Notes: generated from the letters alone by a model not told the origin. A DNA stretch of 64,000 nucleotides from Ferrimonas marina (GCF_900129905.1 NZ_FQXG01000007.1:124001-188000), one strand, 5' to 3'; shown: positions 33,903 to 44,457, numbered from the stretch's first letter. Translations and numbers: made by a program.

Positions 33903-34352
33903 ATGGAAACGGTTATGCAGATCAACAAGGACGTGATCAAACAGGCTCGCGATCAACGGGCCTGGACCCAGCAACACCTGGCCGAGGCCTGTGGCCTCAG
34001 TCTGCGCACCATTCAGCGGGCCGAGAAAACCGGCACCGCCTCCCAGGAAACCCTCACCGCCTTGGCCTCGGTACTGGAACTGGAGCTGGCACAACTGCAA
34101 CTGGCCCAGCCCCAAGGCCAACCTGCCCAAATTACTGGCAAACGCCAGTGGCAATGGCAGCTACTGGCGGTGATCGCCAGTCAGCTTATCGGCCTGCTGG
34201 GGGTGTACCTGGGCCGTAGCAAGCTCAGTGAAGCCCAGACGGACCTGGCATTGGCCACCGTGGCCATCACCACCAGTTTGTGCCTTTTGGCGCTGTTGGT
34301 TCAGGGCGGGCTGCGGGGCTACCTGGGCACAAGTACCGACAAAACCTCCTAG
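33903..34352 (+). CDS. XRE-family HTH protein with C-terminal membrane domain
   Basis: 149 residues. Residues 5-62 form a Cro/C1-type helix-turn-helix (IKQARDQRAWTQQHLAEACGLS, LRTIQRAEKTG). A polar Gln-rich linker follows, then two hydrophobic helices (LLAVIASQLIGLLGVYLG and LALATVAITTSLCLLALLV). The DNA-binding domain is thus tethered to the inner membrane. The arrangement resembles membrane-bound XRE regulators found beside signalling genes; targets are unknown. It stands alone between unknown envelope genes and sbcD. Confidence 0.75.
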   Translation: METVMQINKDVIKQARDQRAWTQQHLAEACGLSLRTIQRAEKTGTASQETLTALASVLELELAQLQLAQPQGQPAQITGKRQWQWQLLAVIASQLIGLLGVYLGRSKLSEAQTDLALATVAITTSLCLLALLVQGGLRGYLGTSTDKTS

Positions 34353-34433
34353 CCCACGGATAAGCGCAGACGCGTCGGCCAAGGTAGTGATAGGATCGCT
34401 GCCATTGCGACTTGCTGATATACGACGCCTTTC

Positions 34434-35657
34434 ATGCACATTCTTCACACTTCAGACTGGCACCTGGGCCAGGTGTTCTACGGCAAAAGCCGGGCAGCAG
34501 AACACCGGGCCTTTCTCGACTGGCTGCTGCAACAGGTTGACCAACACCAGGTCGATGCCCTGATCGTTGCCGGTGATCTGTTTGATACCGGCACCCCGCC
34601 CTCCTACGCCCGGGCAATCTACAACGAGTTCGTGGTGGCACTGGCCAGCCGGACCTGCCAATTGGTGCTGCTGGGCGGCAACCACGACTCCGTAGCGATG
34701 CTCAACGAGTCCAAGCCGCTGCTGAACAAGCTCGGCGCCACTCTGGTGGCTGGTGCCCGGGAAGACCTGACAGAGCAGGTGATGTGGGTTCGTAATACCG
34801 AGGGGGATCCCATTGGCCAGATCTGTGCCGTGCCCTACCTGCGCCCCCGGGATATTCAACGCTCTGAAGCGGAGCAGTCCGGTGAGCAGAAGCAGCGTAG
34901 CCTGCAGCAAGCCATCGCCGAGCATTACCAGGGCGTGATCGAACTGGCCCGCAGCCAGCAGCGTGAGCAGGGGCTGACTCTGCCCCTGGTGGCCACCGGC
35001 CACCTCACCACGGTGGGCGCCAGCAGCAGCGAGTCGGTACGGGATCTCTACATCGGTACCCTGGACGCCTTCCCCGCCGCGGCGTTTCCCGAGGTGGATT
35101 ACCTGGCCCTGGGCCATATCCATCGCAGCCAGACCGTTGCCGGCCAGGACCATCTGCGCTATTGCGGCAGCCCCATCGCCCTGAGCTTCGACGAGCTGGG
35201 CAAAGCCAAAGAGGTGTTGTTGGTGGAGCTTGGCGCCGGCCAACCCGCCCAGGTTACCGCTTTGAAGGTGCCCAGTTTCCAGCCCATGGCGATGCTCAAG
35301 GGCGATCTGGCGGCCGTCGAGCGACAACTCAGCGAATTGGAGAGTGACTCGGATCAGGGCCCGGTCTGGTTGGATATCGAGGTGGTGTCCGATGATTACC
35401 TTAGCGATCTGCAGGCCCGGGTGATGGCCCTGGTGGAGGGGCTCGAGGTGGAGGTGCTGCTGGTGCGTCGGGCCCGAGCCGACCGTAGCGCCACTTTGCA
35501 GGCGGAGGTCGAAAACGAAACCCTGGCGGAGTTGTCAGTTCAGCAGGTGTTTGAGCGGCGCCTGGCGCTGGAAACCCTCAGTGAGGCGCAGCAGCAACGG
35601 CTGCAGCAGCGCTTTGACCAGGTGGCCGAAATCCTGGCGGAGGAGCAGAGCGAATGA
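34434..35657 (+). CDS. sbcD: SbcD, Mre11-type nuclease subunit of SbcCD
   Basis: 407 residues. Metallophosphoesterase motifs are in order: HTSDWHLGQ (residue 4 on), [23 protein letters not shown] and [10 protein letters not shown], with GHIHRSQ later. SbcD is the exo/endonuclease that opens DNA hairpins and processes blocked ends together with SbcC. The gene shares its ATGA stop/start with sbcC (4-bp overlap), so the two subunits are made in a coupled manner. Confidence 0.96.
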   Translation: MHILHTSDWHLGQVFYGKSRAAEHRAFLDWLLQQVDQHQVDALIVAGDLFDTGTPPSYARAIYNEFVVALASRTCQLVLLGGNHDSVAMLNESKPLLNKLGATLVAGAREDLTEQVMWVRNTEGDPIGQICAVPYLRPRDIQRSEAEQSGEQKQRSLQQAIAEHYQGVIELARSQQREQGLTLPLVATGHLTTVGASSSESVRDLYIGTLDAFPAAAFPEVDYLALGHIHRSQTVAGQDHLRYCGSPIALSFDELGKAKEVLLVELGAGQPAQVTALKVPSFQPMAMLKGDLAAVERQLSELESDSDQGPVWLDIEVVSDDYLSDLQARVMALVEGLEVEVLLVRRARADRSATLQAEVENETLAELSVQQVFERRLALETLSEAQQQRLQQRFDQVAEILAEEQSE

Positions 35658-38600
35658 AGATCCTCAGCCTCCGGTTCAAGAACCTCAACTCGCTCAAGGG
35701 CGAGTGGAAGATCGACTTTCGCCAGGAGCCCTTTGCCAGCAATGGTTTGTTTGCCATCACCGGTCCCACCGGCGCTGGCAAGACCACCCTGCTGGATGCC
35801 ATCTGCCTGGCGCTCTACCACGAGACCCCCAGGCTCAAGGTCTCCCCGACCCAGAACGAACTGATGACCCGCCATTGTGCCGATGCCCTGGCCGAGGTGG
35901 AGTTTGAGGTCAAAGGGGTGGGCTACCGGGCGTTCTGGAGCCAGCGTCGCGCCCGCGGTGCCAGTGACGGCAAGCTGCAGTCGCCCCAGGTGGAGCTGGC
36001 CGCTCTGGAGGATGGCAAGATCCTGGCGGACAAGGTCAAGGACAAGCTGACCCTGACCGCCGAGCTGACCGGCCTGGATTTCGGTCGTTTCACCAAATCG
36101 ATGCTGCTGTCCCAGGGACAGTTTGCCGCCTTTCTCAACGCCGCCGCCAATGACCGGGCAGAGCTGCTTGAGGAGCTCACCGGCACCGAGATCTACGGCC
36201 GCATCTCCGAGCAGGTATACGACGCCAGCGCCCAGGCCAAGATCCAGCTGGACCAGCTGAAGATCAAGGCGGAGTCGGTGGAGTTGCTGGCGCCGGATCA
36301 GCGCCAGCAGCTGCAACAGGAGCTAACCCAGTTAGAGACCGATCAGGCCAAGCTCAATGACCAGCGCCAGCAATGGCAGCAGCAGGCGGACTGGCTGGCC
36401 CGCCAGGCAGAGCTGACCGATACCCTGGCCCAGGCTCAATCGGTCCAGTCCGAGGCCAAGGCCGAGGAGAAGGCCAACAGTGAGGCGCTGGCCACCCTGG
36501 CAAAGGGTGCCCCGGCGGAAGCCCTGCGGCCTCAATACCTGCAACTGCAGGAGAGCCAGCAGCAGCACCAGACTCTGCAGGACCAGCTGAGCGAACTGGA
36601 GGCACGTGGCCAGGCGCTGCAGCAGGCCCTGGCTCAAGCCGAGGCTCAGCATCAACGCCAGCAAGAGGCACTGAGCACCCAGCGTCAGCGCCAGGAGCAG
36701 GAGCAACGTCAGATCCTGGAGCAGCTGGTACCGCTGGATCAGCGCATCGAGCAACAGGATAAACAGCTCAAGGAGCTGTCCGCCTTGCAGCAGCAGGGGC
36801 AGATGCAGACTCAGCAGCTGCAAGCCCAATTGGAGCAGGGCCAGCAAACCCTGGGTCAGGCCCAGCGACAATCCCAGCAGCTGCAGGCCAACCTCTCCGC
36901 CCATCCCTACGCGGAGCAGCTCAATGCCCGCCTCACCGGCTGGCAACAGCTGGCCGAGCAGGATATGCAGGCCCGCCAACAGCTTAAGCAATGGCAGCAA
37001 CAGCAAGAGAAGTTGCAGCAGCAGAGCCAGACCGAGCAACAGCAGCGCCAGCAACAGCAGCAGGCTGCCGAGACCCAGCGCGGCAAGCTGGAACAGGCCA
37101 AGGCCTCCCTGGCCCAAGTTGACCAGCAGTGGCAAACCCACGGCAGCGGCCTGGAGACACTGGAGCAGCAACAGGTCCAGGATCAGCAACAAGCCGGCCA
37201 CTGGCAGCAGCTGCTCAACATCGAGCCACTGTATCGACGTCAGCATGCGGCGCTGGTGCAACAGCGAGCAAAGCAACAAGAGTTGTCAGCGCAGCAGCAG
37301 GTGCAGGAACAACAGCTCAAGCAGCAGCGGGAGCGCTACAAAACCCTGCGTCCGCACTTCAAGGATCTGGAGGCCCGGCTGCAGCTGGAGCAGCGCATTC
37401 AATCGCTGGAGGCGGAGCGTGCCCGGCTTCAGCCGGACCAGCCCTGCCCCCTGTGTGGGGCCACCGAGCATCCGCTGGTGGAGCGCTATCAGGCCCAGGA
37501 TGCCAGTGAAACCCAGCAACGCTTTGACCAGATGCAGGCCGAACTTAACGAGCTGGAACAGGCCGGAGCCGACACCAAACAATCCCTGGCGCTGATCAAT
37601 CAGCAGCTGGAGCAGCTGCACAAGCAGATCGGCGAGGGGGAGGAACAGATCGGCCAATGGCAGCAGCAGTGGCAGCAAAGCTGTGAGGCGCTGGGCCAGT
37701 CAATGACAATGGATCAGGCCGATACCCTCAGCCAAGCCCATCAACAGTGGCAGCAGGCCCAGCGGCACCGACAGCAGCAACTGGAGCAGGCTCGAAAGCT
37801 GGAGCGGGAGCGGCACCGTCAGCAAAGCCAGGTCCAGCAACTGACTCAAGCGGTGCAGGCCAGCGAGGCGGCGCTGAGCCAGAGCCTGCAGCAGGCCGAT
37901 CACCTGGCCAGCCAGTTAGCCCAACTGACCGAACAAAGTGATGCCATGCAGGCCCAGCGCAAGGCCCGCTGGCAGCAATGGAGTTCGGAGATCAGCGAGT
38001 TGGGATTAACCCCACCAACGGTCAGTCAGTGGGGTGCTTGGCTGCAGCAGCATCAGCAACTGGCGGAGCAGCTTGCCCGTGAGCAGCAGCAGGTGCAGCA
38101 GCTGGGTCAACAGATTGCCGTCGGCGAATCGGAAACCGGCCAGCTTGGTCAGCGCTTGCAACAGAGCCAGCAGGAGCTGGCCCAGCTGCAGAGCCAGCTT
38201 AACCAGCTGCAACAGAGCCTGGAGCGGGATCGCAACGAACGGACGGTGCAGTTTGGTGACGAGAGCGTCGCCCAGTTGCGGGCCCAGTCGCAGCAGCGCA
38301 CCGAAGCGGTGGAGCAGGCCCTGGTGGCATCGCAACAGGCCCGGGAGCAGGCACAGCAGGCACACCACGCCGCTGCCGGTGAGCTCAGTCGTCACCAGGC
38401 CCAGTTGACTGAGGCCCAGGCTCTGAGAGAGCAGCGCCAAAGCACCCTGGAGACCGCCCTGGCGGAGCAGGGCTTTGCCAACCTGGCCAAGCTGGAAGCC
38501 GCGCTGCTGCCAGCGACACAACGGGACGAGCTACAGCAGCTAAAACAGCGACTGGACAAGGCGCTGCACCAGGCCGAGGTGATGCTTACCCAGGCCACTA

Positions 38601-39346
38601 CCGCGCTGACCAAGCATGCTGAAGCCCGACCCGAAGCGCTGCCGGCCAAGGCCGGTGACAAACAAGCGGAGCTGCTGGCCGGCAAACTGAGCGAAACCCA
38701 GCAGCAGCTGCAGCAACTTATCCACCAGCAGGGCCAGTGCCAGGCCAGGCTGGAGGGGGACGATCAGCGCCGCCAGGGGTTGAGCGCACTGACCGGGGAG
38801 ATCGAGGGGCAGCAGGCCCAGTACGATGACTGGGCGGCGCTGAACAGCCTGATCGGCTCACGGGATGGTGCCAAGTTCCGTCGCTTTGCCCAGGGGCTGA
38901 CCCTGGATCACCTGATCCACCTGGCCAATCGCCAGCTGCAGCGCCTACATGGCCGCTACCAGCTCAAGCGCAAGGGCTCGGATCTGTTGGAGCTGCTGGT
39001 GCTGGATACCTGGCAGGGGGACACCGCCCGGGACACTAAGACCCTGTCCGGCGGTGAAAGCTTCCTGGTTAGCCTGGCACTGGCACTGGCGTTGTCGGAT
39101 CTGGTCAGTCACAAGACCCGCATCGATTCCCTGTTCCTGGACGAGGGCTTTGGCACCTTGGACCCACAAACCCTGGACACCGCGCTGGATGCGCTGGATA
39201 CCCTCAACGCCAGTGGCAAGATGATCGGGGTGATCAGCCACGTGGAGGCGTTAAAGGAGAGGGTACCGGTGCAGATCCGGGTAGAAAAACGGGCCGGATT
39301 AGGCCATAGCCGACTGGCGCCGGAGTTCGCCCTGCCGGCGCAGTGA
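35654..39346 (+). CDS. sbcC: SbcC, Rad50-type SMC ATPase subunit of SbcCD
   Basis: 1230 residues. The Walker A motif [13 protein letters not shown] is near residue 35. Very long Gln-rich coiled coils surround the zinc hook CPLCG (about residue 597), the dimerising apex. The ABC signature [18 protein letters not shown] and Walker [18 protein letters not shown] lie near the C-terminus. It is longer than the E. coli protein (about 1050), with the extra length in the coiled coils, which are extremely rich in glutamine. Together with SbcD it cleaves hairpins and protein-blocked DNA ends. The unusual coil composition produces long antisense frames that are not genes. Confidence 0.96.
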   Translation: MKILSLRFKNLNSLKGEWKIDFRQEPFASNGLFAITGPTGAGKTTLLDAICLALYHETPRLKVSPTQNELMTRHCADALAEVEFEVKGVGYRAFWSQRRARGASDGKLQSPQVELAALEDGKILADKVKDKLTLTAELTGLDFGRFTKSMLLSQGQFAAFLNAAANDRAELLEELTGTEIYGRISEQVYDASAQAKIQLDQLKIKAESVELLAPDQRQQLQQELTQLETDQAKLNDQRQQWQQQADWLARQAELTDTLAQAQSVQSEAKAEEKANSEALATLAKGAPAEALRPQYLQLQESQQQHQTLQDQLSELEARGQALQQALAQAEAQHQRQQEALSTQRQRQEQEQRQILEQLVPLDQRIEQQDKQLKELSALQQQGQMQTQQLQAQLEQGQQTLGQAQRQSQQLQANLSAHPYAEQLNARLTGWQQLAEQDMQARQQLKQWQQQQEKLQQQSQTEQQQRQQQQQAAETQRGKLEQAKASLAQVDQQWQTHGSGLETLEQQQVQDQQQAGHWQQLLNIEPLYRRQHAALVQQRAKQQELSAQQQVQEQQLKQQRERYKTLRPHFKDLEARLQLEQRIQSLEAERARLQPDQPCPLCGATEHPLVERYQAQDASETQQRFDQMQAELNELEQAGADTKQSLALINQQLEQLHKQIGEGEEQIGQWQQQWQQSCEALGQSMTMDQADTLSQAHQQWQQAQRHRQQQLEQARKLERERHRQQSQVQQLTQAVQASEAALSQSLQQADHLASQLAQLTEQSDAMQAQRKARWQQWSSEISELGLTPPTVSQWGAWLQQHQQLAEQLAREQQQVQQLGQQIAVGESETGQLGQRLQQSQQELAQLQSQLNQLQQSLERDRNERTVQFGDESVAQLRAQSQQRTEAVEQALVASQQAREQAQQAHHAAAGELSRHQAQLTEAQALREQRQSTLETALAEQGFANLAKLEAALLPATQRDELQQLKQRLDKALHQAEVMLTQATTALTKHAEARPEALPAKAGDKQAELLAGKLSETQQQLQQLIHQQGQCQARLEGDDQRRQGLSALTGEIEGQQAQYDDWAALNSLIGSRDGAKFRRFAQGLTLDHLIHLANRQLQRLHGRYQLKRKGSDLLELLVLDTWQGDTARDTKTLSGGESFLVSLALALALSDLVSHKTRIDSLFLDEGFGTLDPQTLDTALDALDTLNASGKMIGVISHVEALKERVPVQIRVEKRAGLGHSRLAPEFALPAQ

Positions 39347-39358
39347 GCCAACCTTGGC

Positions 39359-39385
39359 AGCCGGGCAAATCACCGATTGCCCGGC
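39359..39385. other. Hairpin downstream of sbcC
   Basis: AGCCGGGCAA / TTGCCCGGCT stem with a short loop, 13 bp after the sbcC stop. It has no T-run, so it may stabilise the transcript end or be a weak terminator. Confidence 0.5.
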
Positions 39386-39407
39386 TCGCCTGGTATCGCT
39401 AAACTTG

Positions 39408-39434
39408 AACGCTAATGCGCTTTTGCGCTGCGTT
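39408..39434. promoter_or_regulatory. Dyad before the LacI-family gene, possible autoregulatory site
   Basis: AACGC ... GCGC-TTTT-GCGC ... GCGTT, nested arms centred near 39422, ending 12 bp before the ATG at 39447. The position suits autorepression; the sequence differs from the NagR-like palindromes elsewhere in the window. Confidence 0.35.
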
Positions 39435-39446
39435 TTGGGATCGTTC

Positions 39447-40460
39447 ATGAAAGTTACCATCAAGGATGTGGCTCGGCAGGCAGGGGTCTCCTTTAAGACC
39501 GTCTCCCGGGTGATCAACAAGGAAGCCTCGGTGCGTCCAGACACCGTGGAGAAAGTGGAAAAGGCGATCCAGCAACTCAACTACCGGCCCAACAGCGCCG
39601 CCCGCAACCTGGCGGGCACCAAGGCCTACGCCATCGGGTTTATCTACGACAACCCCAATGCCTACTACGTCATCGACATGCAAAACGGCATCCTCGAGGC
39701 CTGCCGGGAGACCGGCTACGAACTGCTGATCCGCCCCACCAACGCCAAGTCCGAGGCGATCAATCAGCAGCTCAGTGAGATGATCCAGCGCTCGCGGGTA
39801 GCGGGCCTGGTCCTGACCCCGCCGTTCTCGGAAAGCCCCGCCATCGTTAACACCCTGGAGCAGCTGGATGTGGCCTTTGTCCGCATCGTCTCCGGCTCCG
39901 GCGAGGGCGAATCCGACCCCAACTGCCTCTACATCGACGACCGGGCCGGCGCCTACGCCATCACCGAGCACCTGTTGTCGCTGGGCCATCGCCGCATCGG
40001 CTTCCTCTGTGGTGACAACGAGCACCACTCCAGTTATGAACGCCTTAAGGGCTACAAGCAGGCGCTGAAGGACCACAACGTGGCGGTGGAACCGGCGCTG
40101 ATCCTGGATGGTCACTACGCCTTTGACTCCGGGGTGGATAACGCCAAGACCCTGCTGGCGATGGAGACGCCGCCAACGGCGATGTTCGCCTGTAACGATG
40201 AGATCGCGGCGGGGGCACTGTTCGCCGCACGCTTGCAGGGGGTCGCCATTCCGGAGCAGCTCTCCATCGTTGGCTTCGAGAACAGCCCCTTCTCCCGTCA
40301 GACCTGGCCCAAGCTCTCTACGGTAGACCAGCCCATCGTCACCATCGCCCGCCAGGCCACCGAGCAGCTGCTGAGGCAACTGCGCGGCGCCGATGGCGAG
40401 TCCCAGCGCTTTGTGCCCCAGCCCAAGCTCAGAGACTCCAGCGGCCCCGCTGCCAGCTAA
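39447..40460 (+). CDS. LacI-family transcriptional repressor, candidate NagR
   Basis: 337 residues from the ATG at 39447, where the LacI headpiece begins (VTIKDVARQAGVSFKTVSRVIN, residues 3-24); the open frame upstream is not part of the protein. The hinge YRPNSAARNLAG is followed by a periplasmic-binding-protein-like effector domain with GHRRIGFLCGD, AMFACNDEIAAGALFAA and SIVGFENSPFSRQTWPKLSTV. It is convergent with the tail of the nag operon (nagX), and the window holds four palindromes of LacI type in nag promoters, so control of GlcNAc genes is likely. It also neighbours a beta-glucoside locus, so a glucoside-specific repressor is the alternative. Confidence 0.8.
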   Translation: MKVTIKDVARQAGVSFKTVSRVINKEASVRPDTVEKVEKAIQQLNYRPNSAARNLAGTKAYAIGFIYDNPNAYYVIDMQNGILEACRETGYELLIRPTNAKSEAINQQLSEMIQRSRVAGLVLTPPFSESPAIVNTLEQLDVAFVRIVSGSGEGESDPNCLYIDDRAGAYAITEHLLSLGHRRIGFLCGDNEHHSSYERLKGYKQALKDHNVAVEPALILDGHYAFDSGVDNAKTLLAMETPPTAMFACNDEIAAGALFAARLQGVAIPEQLSIVGFENSPFSRQTWPKLSTVDQPIVTIARQATEQLLRQLRGADGESQRFVPQPKLRDSSGPAAS

Positions 40461-40780
40461 ACCGCTATATAGAGCAGTTCCTCACTGTCCTCCTCGAAGG
40501 GCTGCAGGCAGGGGTCGTGCGGCTCTTCGCCGACTTTGCCGCTCTTGTGCATCCCTGCACTTGCGGCATTGGTACTTCCCTGTACGGCAGAGAGCCCGAA
40601 CTCAAGCGACAGCGGCAAGGTTGAGGGCCAGGATGGCCCGAATGACCAGCGGAGACAGGAAGTCGACTCTGGTCTATGCCGCCAGCCGTTGACGCCAGAG
40701 TGAGGATTCAGCACCGATTGGAGGCAAATGGGGGTTCCAAGGGGGCGGAACGCCCCTTTGGTTGCTGCCGGCAACCCGGC
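40461..40780. other. Spacer between the LacI gene and nagX, with a dispersed repeat
   Basis: Holds the ~140-bp repeat listed separately. Between the LacI stop and the repeat, the minus strand carries an open stretch whose last 32 residues (MHKSGKVGEEP... to LLYIAV, 40457-40555) look protein-like but have no family. This could be the remnant of a small gene cut by the repeat, or chance. Confidence 0.35.
40617..40759 (+). repeat. Dispersed ~140-bp repeat, copy A
   Basis: Starts at AGGTTGAGGGCCAGGATGG and ends in the hairpin-like GGGGGCGGAACGCCCCT. It aligns across its length with the reverse complement of 54090-54230, with scattered substitutions and small indels. No open frame is conserved between the copies, so it is a non-coding mobile or structural repeat. 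Confidence 0.8.
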
Positions 40781-41881
40781 CTATACCTTTATGAATATCT
40801 GCCGCCTCGCCATAAAGGCCAGCAGCGCCCATTGGCAGGCCAGCAGGGCAATCACCGCCAGCAGCGGCTGGGCCGGCTCCGGCAGCGCCGCCACCACACC
40901 GCCGAACAGGCTCAAGCTGGTGTAATCCCAGTTGACCCAGGCACTGAGCAGGTAGATGGCGATGGAGTTGACCCCAATCAGGGCAAACAGCCCACCAAAC
41001 CAACGCCACTGCCAGCCATCCACCAACAGCAGAAACAGCGCCAGCAACCACAGGCTCCAGCCCAGGGTGACCGCCACGAAGCTGACCGTCCACAGGGTCT
41101 TGTTGACCGGGATCCAGGGATGCATGCCCCAGCCCAGGGCCAGGCAGAGTGCTCCGGCCAGCACCAACCCCCAACCCCGCTGTGACAGCGAGCGGGATTG
41201 CGTCAGCCAGCGCCCGGCCCAGACACCCGCCAGGGCATTGAGGGCAGCACTGAGGTGCGACAGCAGCCCTTCCGGGTCCAGCGGCGCATTCTGATAGGTG
41301 ATCCCCGGCAACAGCGCCTGGTCCAGCCAGGCATTGGCCGAGCCCGCGGCACTGTAGGGATCCGGCGTCGGCCACAGTCCCTGCAACAGGGCATAGGCCA
41401 GGGCCAGCCCAGCAGCGGCCCAAAGCTGGGCCCGGGGACGCAGGTGCCAGACGATCATCGCGGCGATAAACCAGGCCATGCCGATGCGACCCAGAACGCT
41501 GGCAAAGCGGATCTGATCCACGGCCATCGGCATGCCACCACCCCAGCCGTGGTTGTACAGCACCCCCAGCCCCAACAGCAGCAACAGCCGCTTCACCGCC
41601 TTGCGGTAATGGCTGCGTCTCTGCTCAGCGGGCAGCTGCGGCAGGTACTTGGGGCGCAGCCCCAGGGTGACCCCGGAGAGGAAGATAAACAGCGGGAAGA
41701 TCAGATCGTAGAAGGTAAAGCCATGCCAGGGGGTATGGCGCATCTGCGCGTCCGCCAAGGCAAAGCCTTGCCAGCCGGTGAGCAACAGCAGGGCGGCGAA
41801 CAAACGTTCGCCGCCCAGGATCCAGAACATATCAAAGCCACGCAGGGCATCGATCGCCTGTAGTCGTGGCGTTTGGCTCAC
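40781..41881 (-). CDS. nagX: NagX, membrane protein of the GlcNAc pathway (DUF5009 / acyltransferase-like)
   Basis: 366 residues with about ten membrane helices. The signature RLQAIDALRGFDMFWILGGE at the N-terminus and PLFIFLSGVTLGLRP are typical of NagX and of the related heparan-alpha-glucosaminide acetyltransferase-like proteins. It starts with GTG at 41881, which overlaps the nagP stop (GTGA), so it is translationally coupled to the transporter. Its exact role is unsettled; it is found next to GlcNAc genes in Shewanella and Xanthomonas and may move or modify amino sugars at the inner membrane. Confidence 0.88.
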   Translation of the reverse strand: MSQTPRLQAIDALRGFDMFWILGGERLFAALLLLTGWQGFALADAQMRHTPWHGFTFYDLIFPLFIFLSGVTLGLRPKYLPQLPAEQRRSHYRKAVKRLLLLLGLGVLYNHGWGGGMPMAVDQIRFASVLGRIGMAWFIAAMIVWHLRPRAQLWAAAGLALAYALLQGLWPTPDPYSAAGSANAWLDQALLPGITYQNAPLDPEGLLSHLSAALNALAGVWAGRWLTQSRSLSQRGWGLVLAGALCLALGWGMHPWIPVNKTLWTVSFVAVTLGWSLWLLALFLLLVDGWQWRWFGGLFALIGVNSIAIYLLSAWVNWDYTSLSLFGGVVAALPEPAQPLLAVIALLACQWALLAFMARRQIFIKV

Positions 41882-43191
41882 GACCAGCTCCGCATCTTAT
41901 GCCCCTTGAGGGCATAGAACAGGATAAAGCCGTAACAGGGCAGACCAATCCAGTAGGCCGCCTGGGTATCGCCGGTGACATGGGCGATCTTGCCAAAGGC
42001 CAGCGGCAGGATGGCGCCACCGGCAATGCCCATGATCAGCAGGGCCGAGCCCTGGGCGGTGTACTTACCCAGGCCTTCCAGTGCCAGCGGCCAGATCGCC
42101 GGCCATACCAGGGCGTGGGCAAGTCCCATCAGGGCGACAAAGGTGACGGAGTTTGGCAGCACCGGGATGCCGCTCCAGCCCCACAGCACATCAGCAATGG
42201 CAGTGCTTTGTTGCGAGCCAAACACCACCCCAAGGATACACAGCAAGCCGGCAATAGCGGAGCCTTTCAGTGCCTGCTCCTGGCTGATGAAGCGGGGAAT
42301 GCAGGTCACCCCGATGAGGTAACCAAACACCATAAACACCATGGTGTAAGAGGTCAGTGCAGCGAAGTTCTGCACCCCAAGGCCAGCACCATATAAGCCA
42401 ATGGTGTCGCCGGCGATCACCTCGATACCAACGTAGGCGAACAGGGCGATGGCACCCAGCACCACCTGGGGGAAATGGATGATGCTGCCCTTCTCTTGAT
42501 CGGCCTCCTGCTCAAACTCCAGCTCAGGCAGGGAGGAGAACTTCACCAGCGCCACCAGCGCCAGCAGGACCCCGGCCATCATCAGGTAGGGCATCACCAG
42601 GCGGTTAGACAGCGCCTCCACCTGGGCGGTGCGCTCCGCTTCCGGCATCTGCGCCAGGTGCTCGGCGGTGAAGCCCTCGAAGCCGGACAGCACCAGGGCG
42701 GTAAAGAGCACCGGCACGATCACCCCGGCGCCTTTGTTGATCAGGCCCATGATGCTGATCCGCATCGCCGCGCTTTCGCTGGGGCCGATCAGCACCACGT
42801 AGGGATTGGAGGCGGTCTGCAGGATGGTCAGGCCGGTGCCCAGGATAAACAGCGCCCCGAGGAACAGCGGGTAGGAGGCGCTTTGCGCCGCCAGGATAAA
42901 GGCCAGTGAGCCTGCCACCATCACCGCCAGCCCCAGCGCCATGCCGTTTTTATAGCCGGTTCGACGCAGGATAAAGGACATGGGCAGGGCCATCACCGTG
43001 TAGGCGATGTAGAAGGCGAAGGTGACAAACAGCGCCTGGAACTCATTCAGCTGGCAGATGATCTGCAAAAAGGGGATCAGCGAGCCGTTGAGCCAGGTAA
43101 CGAAGCCGAAGATGAAGAACAGGACGCCGATGATGCACATCGGCAGGAAACTGCTTTTGCTCTGCGCGGATTGCGCCTGGGTGATACTCAT
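41878..43191 (-). CDS. nagP: NagP, inner-membrane N-acetylglucosamine transporter (MFS, FucP-like)
   Basis: 437 residues from the ATG at 43191, seven bases after AGGAGG. About twelve hydrophobic helices are present, with FucP/NagP-family blocks FFIFGFVTWLNGSLIPFLQ, LILGTGLTILQTASNPYV-like GTGLTILQTASNPYVVLIGP, and GLAHALVWPAIWPLALEGLG. It should take up GlcNAc by proton or sodium symport, replacing the phosphotransferase route, consistent with the kinase NagK in the same operon. 138 bp separate it from nagA, and no operator was seen there. Confidence 0.9.
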   Translation of the reverse strand: MSITQAQSAQSKSSFLPMCIIGVLFFIFGFVTWLNGSLIPFLQIICQLNEFQALFVTFAFYIAYTVMALPMSFILRRTGYKNGMALGLAVMVAGSLAFILAAQSASYPLFLGALFILGTGLTILQTASNPYVVLIGPSESAAMRISIMGLINKGAGVIVPVLFTALVLSGFEGFTAEHLAQMPEAERTAQVEALSNRLVMPYLMMAGVLLALVALVKFSSLPELEFEQEADQEKGSIIHFPQVVLGAIALFAYVGIEVIAGDTIGLYGAGLGVQNFAALTSYTMVFMVFGYLIGVTCIPRFISQEQALKGSAIAGLLCILGVVFGSQQSTAIADVLWGWSGIPVLPNSVTFVALMGLAHALVWPAIWPLALEGLGKYTAQGSALLIMGIAGGAILPLAFGKIAHVTGDTQAAYWIGLPCYGFILFYALKGHKMRSWS

Positions 43192-43329
43192 CGCTGGCCT
43201 CCTGCTGCCGATGGGGCCAGGGAGCGGCCTGCGGGTGTCTCGGTCCACAAAGTACGACGTCGGGATTTCGTTATCATTGTCACGTCCTTGATGGTTCTGC
43301 CCTCACTGGGCACTTGATTGAAGGTGCGC

Positions 43330-44457
43330 TTAGTTGAAGGTGGCGCTGCCACCGATCCAGCTCTGCTTAACCTGTTGCTGCTCATCCAGCAGCACCATGT
43401 CAGCGGGACTGCCCGGGCGCAGATGGCCATGTTCGGACAATCCGAGGAATTCCGCCGGGAAGCGGCTGGCCATATTCAGCGCCCGCCCCTCCTCCAGCCC
43501 CAAAGTGGCGATACTGGCGCGCACCGCACTGGCCATATCCAGCACAGATCCGGCCAGCTCACCGGTGGGGGCGGTGAGCTTGTCGCCCTGGCGACGAATG
43601 GGTCGGCCCATCAGCTCAAAACTCTCGCCGGGTACACCCACCGGCGGCATGGCGTCGGTCACCAGCAGCATGCGATCCACCGGCCGCACCTTGAGTGCCA
43701 GCTGCAAGCTGGCATTGTGAACATGGTGGCCATCGACAATCAGGCCACACCAGGCCTGTTCATCCAGCAACGCCGCCCCCACCATACCCGGCTCGCGGGA
43801 GGTGAAGGGGGACATGGCATTAAACAGGTGGGTAAAGCCGCTGGCACCGGCGGCTAAAGCGGCCCGGGCGGTGTCAAAATCGGCATTGGAGTGGCCCAGG
43901 CAGACCCTTACCCCGGCGGCCACCAGGCGGGCGATCTGCTCGCGGGAAACATTCTCCGGGGCCAGGGTGACCATCACCTTGCCCAGGTCCTGGCGCAGGA
44001 ACTGGGCCATCTCCGCCTCGGACAGGGGACGAATATGCTCGGCGCTGTGCACCCCCTTCTTGGCCACCGACAGGTGCGGCCCCTCGAAGTGCACACCAAG
44101 CAAGCCAGGCAGCTGCTCACTGCGAGCCTGGGCGATGGCGTCCGCCGCCCGCTGCAGGGTGGCCAGATCATCGGTGATCAGGGTGGCCATCAGCCCGGTG
44201 CTGCCAAAGCGACGGTGGGCATCGATCAGGGTCTTGAGGGCATCGACGCTGGGCTGCGCGTTAAACAGCACCCCGCCACCACCGTTGACCTGTACATCGA
44301 TAAAGCCGGGCACCAGGGTGCCCTCCAACCGCTGTGAATCCACCGGAGCCTTGCCCTGCCCCAGGCCGACCACCTGACCGGCTGAAACGGTTAACCAGGC
44401 GTCGGAGAGAAACTGTTCGCCATCAAACAGGCGCGGTACTACATAGCTTTGGCTCAT
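43330..44457 (-). CDS. nagA: N-acetylglucosamine-6-phosphate deacetylase NagA
   Basis: 375 residues of the amidohydrolase fold. Family features include LVPGFIDVQVNGGGGVLFNA, GVHFEGPHLSVAKKGVH, VCLGHSNADFDTA, GFTHLFNAMSPFTSREPG, LIVDGHHVH and VTDAMPPVGVPGE with the catalytic aspartate. It converts GlcNAc-6-P to glucosamine-6-P and acetate in the cytoplasm. Only six bases separate it from nagB-II, so they are one operon. Confidence 0.96.
   Translation of the reverse strand: MSQSYVVPRLFDGEQFLSDAWLTVSAGQVVGLGQGKAPVDSQRLEGTLVPGFIDVQVNGGGGVLFNAQPSVDALKTLIDAHRRFGSTGLMATLITDDLATLQRAADAIAQARSEQLPGLLGVHFEGPHLSVAKKGVHSAEHIRPLSEAEMAQFLRQDLGKVMVTLAPENVSREQIARLVAAGVRVCLGHSNADFDTARAALAAGASGFTHLFNAMSPFTSREPGMVGAALLDEQAWCGLIVDGHHVHNASLQLALKVRPVDRMLLVTDAMPPVGVPGESFELMGRPIRRQGDKLTAPTGELAGSVLDMASAVRASIATLGLEEGRALNMASRFPAEFLGLSEHGHLRPGSPADMVLLDEQQQVKQSWIGGSATFN

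Noticed and set aside
36332-37279. Leucine-rich minus-strand frame inside sbcC that resembles a membrane protein
   Set aside because: It is the antisense of CAG/CTG-rich glutamine codons of the SbcC coiled coil, which read as leucine; no start signal or context supports it.
43192-43329. Possible NagR site between nagA and nagP (TTATCATTGTCACG)
   Set aside because: Only one half resembles the operator; no matching second arm.
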